8,876 nt of DNA, taken from an uncultured Prevotella sp. Lineage in GTDB: Bacteria > Bacteroidota > Bacteroidia > Bacteroidales > Bacteroidaceae. Within the stretch, counting starts at the first letter, position 1. Each line of letters begins with the position of its first letter. The notes under the pieces were generated by a model. That model made no database searches. It was given only the letters and a program-made list of their open reading frames with translations, and was not told the DNA's origin. The position numbers were made by a program, and so were the translations under genes. Location of the stretch: positions 1 through 8,876 of the forward strand of contig CALFUF010000162.1 in assembly GCA_937916405.1 (NCBI GenBank), written 5' to 3'. Shown piece by piece: positions 7,185-8,876 of the stretch.

Positions 7185-8180
7185 TTACTCTGCTACGAGT
7201 GTGAAACGCTTGAAGTCTACGATCTTCAGCTCCTTATCCTGCTGGGCAAGCCACTGTGATACGGTAGCCTTGTCGCCATCACCAAACTGGAACTCCTGAT
7301 CAACAAGGCAGTTCTCCTTCAGGAACTTCTGTACACGACCCTTGGCGATGTTCTCGATCATGTTAGGATTCAAGGTAGCAGCCTTCTCAGCGGCAGCCTT
7401 CTCCTTCAACTCACGAGCTTCCTTAGCCTGCTCCTCAGTCAGCCAGCCCTTCTTGATGTTGCTCTCGATATGATCCTCTGAGTCAACCAAGTTAGGATTG
7501 ATACCAGCTTTCTTCAGTACAACCTCAACGTACTTCTCAACCTGCTCGAGCTTGGTCTTCTCGACAGCAGTCTTGTACTCCTCGTCCAGAATCTTCTTGT
7601 CAACCTTTTCAGCATCGAGTGCTACAGGCTTCATGGCAGCAACCTGCATGGCGATCTTGTGACCAATCTCTGCTGCGGGCTTGTTCAGCTGTACCATGGT
7701 GCAAAGGGTGTTCTTACCCATGTGGTTGTAAACCTCGATGTTCTCACCCTCAAGTACGAGGTAGCCATCCAGCTCCATCTTCTCACCAGTGATACCAGAA
7801 CGCTGTGTAACAGCCTCCTGAGCTGTCTGACCGTTGATGGTCAGAGCCTTTACAGCCTCGATGTCCTTGCACTTGTTAGCGATAGCTGCGTCAAGGATGC
7901 TCTGTGTCAGAGCGATGAAGTCTGCGCCATTAGCAACAAAGTCGGTCTCACACTTCAAGGCAATCATAGCGGCAAAGCCGTCAGCAGCCTTTACGAGAAC
8001 ACAACCATTAGATGTCTCACGGTCGCTACGCTTGGCAGCGATGGCAAGTCCACGCTCGCGGAGCAGTTCCTTTGCCTTGTCGAAGTCGCCCTCTGCCTCA
8101 GTCAGTGCCTTCTTTACGTCAGCAAGACCAGCACCAGTCATAGCGCGAAGCTTCTTGATATCGTCTATTGAAATAGCCAT
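7185..8180 (-). CDS. tsf: Translation elongation factor Ts (EF-Ts)
   Basis: EF-Ts is the guanine nucleotide exchange factor that releases GDP from EF-Tu during protein synthesis in the cytoplasm. The 331-residue product begins with the N-terminal UBA-like domain ('IKKLRAMTGAGLADVKKALTEA', residues 8-29; the domain runs to about 50). The core signature 'CETDFVAN' follows (77-84). Asp80-Phe81 match the residues that E. coli EF-Ts inserts near the EF-Tu magnesium site. The long second core subdomain contains 'AMQVAAMKPVALD', and the C-terminal part holds 'GRVQKFLKENCLVDQEF'. The length is somewhat above E. coli (283) but usual for Bacteroidota. It follows rpsB by 76 bp with no promoter element of the TAnnTTTG type in the spacer, so it is probably co-transcribed with rpsB and ends at the shared hairpin. 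Confidence 0.98.
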   Translation of the reverse strand: MAISIDDIKKLRAMTGAGLADVKKALTEAEGDFDKAKELLRERGLAIAAKRSDRETSNGCVLVKAADGFAAMIALKCETDFVANGADFIALTQSILDAAIANKCKDIEAVKALTINGQTAQEAVTQRSGITGEKMELDGYLVLEGENIEVYNHMGKNTLCTMVQLNKPAAEIGHKIAMQVAAMKPVALDAEKVDKKILDEEYKTAVEKTKLEQVEKYVEVVLKKAGINPNLVDSEDHIESNIKKGWLTEEQAKEARELKEKAAAEKAATLNPNMIENIAKGRVQKFLKENCLVDQEFQFGDGDKATVSQWLAQQDKELKIVDFKRFTLVAE

Positions 8181-8207
8181 AGTTTTATTTCTTTTATTTA
8201 ATTATTA

Positions 8208-8255
8208 ATTTCGTTATCTCGATATTTCGATATTTCGTTATCTCGATAATTCGAG
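8208..8255. repeat. Degenerate 8-bp tandem repeat in the rpsB-tsf spacer
   Basis: Read on the plus strand, six consecutive 8-bp units follow each other: ATTTCGTT, ATCTCGAT, ATTTCGAT, ATTTCGTT, ATCTCGAT, AATTCGAG. The 16-mer ATTTCGTTATCTCGAT occurs exactly twice (8208-8223 and 8232-8247), giving a 24-bp higher period. It fills most of the 76-bp spacer between rpsB and tsf; the remainder toward tsf is A/T-rich leader. No function is evident. Confidence 0.85.
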
Positions 8256-8257
8256 AT
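8240..8257 (-). other. Small hairpin at the rpsB stop codon
   Basis: ATCTCGA (8240-8246) and TCGAGAT (8251-8257) form a 7-bp stem with a 4-base loop, overlapping the last base of the rpsB TAA stop. There is no U-tract after it in the direction of transcription, so it is not a standard terminator. It could slow readthrough or mark an RNA processing or stability site between rpsB and tsf. It may also be a by-product of the 8-bp repeat. Confidence 0.4.
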
Positions 8258-8876
8258 TACTCAGCAGCTGGTGCCTCTTCCTCTGCGGGAGCAGCCTCTT
8301 CAGCCTTAGGTGCCTCCTCTGCGGGAGCAGTCTCTTCAGCTTTAGGAGCTTCCTCTGCAGGAGCCTCAGCAGTCTTGCGGGGCTTACGTGCGGCACGCTT
8401 GGGCTTTACCTCTTCGGCTTCCGCCTCTGCCTGTGCGTCAGCAGCCTTCTCATCAGCCTTCTCAACCTTGCGCTCCTCAAGACCCTCGTTGATGGCATTG
8501 CAGCAAGCGGTAAGAATTACCTCTACGCTGTCCTTAGCATCATCGTTAGCAGGGATGACGAAGTCAATATTGTTAGGATCTGAGTTGGTGTCTACGATAC
8601 CGAAAACGGGAATACCCAGACGGTTAGCCTCACGAACGGCGATCTGCTCCTTCAGTACGTCAACAACGAAGAGAGCGGAAGGCAGACGGGTCAGGTCAGC
8701 AATAGAACCGAGGTTCTTCTCCAACTTAGCACGCTGACGGGTAATCTGCAGTAACTCACGCTTAGAGAGGTTGCTGAAAGTACCGTCCTGCATCAGTTTG
8801 TCGATGTTCGCCATTTTCTTTACGGCCTTGCGGATAGTCGGGAAGTTGGTCAACATACCACCCGGCCAGCGCTCAA
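8257..8876 (-). CDS. rpsB: 30S ribosomal protein S2 (3' part, 5' end outside the window)
   Basis: Protein S2 of the small ribosomal subunit. The reading frame is open to the right edge: six residues, 'ERWPGG', precede the internal Met at 8856, so that ATG is not the real start and the first part of the gene (roughly 70 residues by family length) is missing. Conserved S2 segments seen: 'ERWPGGMLTNFPTIRKAV', 'LEKNLGSIADLTRLPSALFVVD', 'IAVREANRLGIPVFGIVDTNSDP' and 'IDFVIPANDDA'. After the conserved core ends at 'INEGLEERK' there is a 69-residue tail: an acidic Ala/Glu section, a basic patch 'KPKRAARKPRK', then 12-residue A/E/P repeats to the C-terminus. Such tails occur in some Bacteroidota S2 proteins and are absent from E. 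coli S2. First gene of the rpsB-tsf operon. Confidence 0.97.
   Translation of the reverse strand, partial: ERWPGGMLTNFPTIRKAVKKMANIDKLMQDGTFSNLSKRELLQITRQRAKLEKNLGSIADLTRLPSALFVVDVLKEQIAVREANRLGIPVFGIVDTNSDPNNIDFVIPANDDAKDSVEVILTACCNAINEGLEERKVEKADEKAADAQAEAEAEEVKPKRAARKPRKTAEAPAEEAPKAEETAPAEEAPKAEEAAPAEEEAPAAE
8281..8367. repeat. rpsB: 36-bp in-frame tandem repeat coding the S2 tail
   Basis: Two full 36-bp copies (8281-8316 and 8317-8352) differ at four positions, and a partial third copy begins at 8353 (CTCTGCAGGAGC). Each encodes a 12-residue unit close to 'PAEEAPKAEETA'. Three of the four differences are C/T changes. The array is in frame, so copy-number change would lengthen or shorten the tail without a frameshift. 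Confidence 0.8.

Noticed and set aside
7659..8171. 170-codon open frame on the plus strand opposite tsf
   Set aside because: It is a mirror of the biased codon use in a highly expressed gene; tsf on the minus strand explains it fully.
8208..8255. CRISPR-like array in the rpsB-tsf spacer
   Set aside because: The units are 8 bp and contiguous, without spacers of regular length, so this is a simple tandem repeat.
8240..8257. Hairpin after rpsB as an intrinsic terminator
   Set aside because: The stem is short and A/T-rich, and no U-tract follows in the transcribed direction; tsf has no visible promoter of its own, so transcription must pass through.

Overview
The window looks like a stretch of a Bacteroidota chromosome, most probably Prevotella or a close relative. 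The evidence is a complete porU-porV pair of the type IX secretion system (T9SS, found only in this phylum), promoter elements of the Bacteroidota form TAnnTTTG, AT-rich leaders without clear Shine-Dalgarno sequences, and the sequence of the ribosomal protein S2 and EF-Ts genes. No rRNA, tRNA, CRISPR array, insertion sequence or phage gene was seen. Most of the window is ordinary, conserved chromosome.

Left block (minus strand, about 6080 down to 1): a tightly packed cluster read leftwards in the order FAH-family hydrolase, porU, porV, ispF, then a short lipoprotein. The FAH stop codon abuts the porU ATG with no gap, porU and porV are 21 bp apart, and porV overlaps ispF by an ATGA junction. 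These four are almost certainly one transcription unit. PorU is the C25-family peptidase that removes the C-terminal sorting signal of T9SS cargo at the outer membrane, and PorV is its outer membrane partner. The FAH enzyme and IspF (isoprenoid precursor synthesis) are housekeeping or metabolic passengers. The lipoprotein at the far left appears to be a truncated member of a TPR lipoprotein family and has its own promoter-like element.

Middle (6080-7170): a compact divergent promoter region with two TATCTTTG elements arranged as a perfect 10-bp inverted repeat. It drives the FAH-porU-porV-ispF unit leftwards and a single secreted protein of unknown function rightwards. That gene ends at a strong symmetrical hairpin (7132-7166) that should terminate transcription from both sides.

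Right block (minus strand, 7185-8876): tsf (EF-Ts) and the 3' part of rpsB (ribosomal protein S2), the classic rpsB-tsf operon. S2 carries a long Ala/Glu/Pro-rich C-terminal tail with 12-residue repeats, and the 76-bp spacer to tsf contains a degenerate 8-bp tandem repeat. rpsB runs off the right edge of the window.

No clearly new biological system is visible. The points most worth a second look are the 8-bp repeat in the rpsB-tsf spacer, the broken lipoprotein gene at the left edge, the repeat-built S2 tail, the near-leaderless promoter layout, and the uncharacterised secreted protein.
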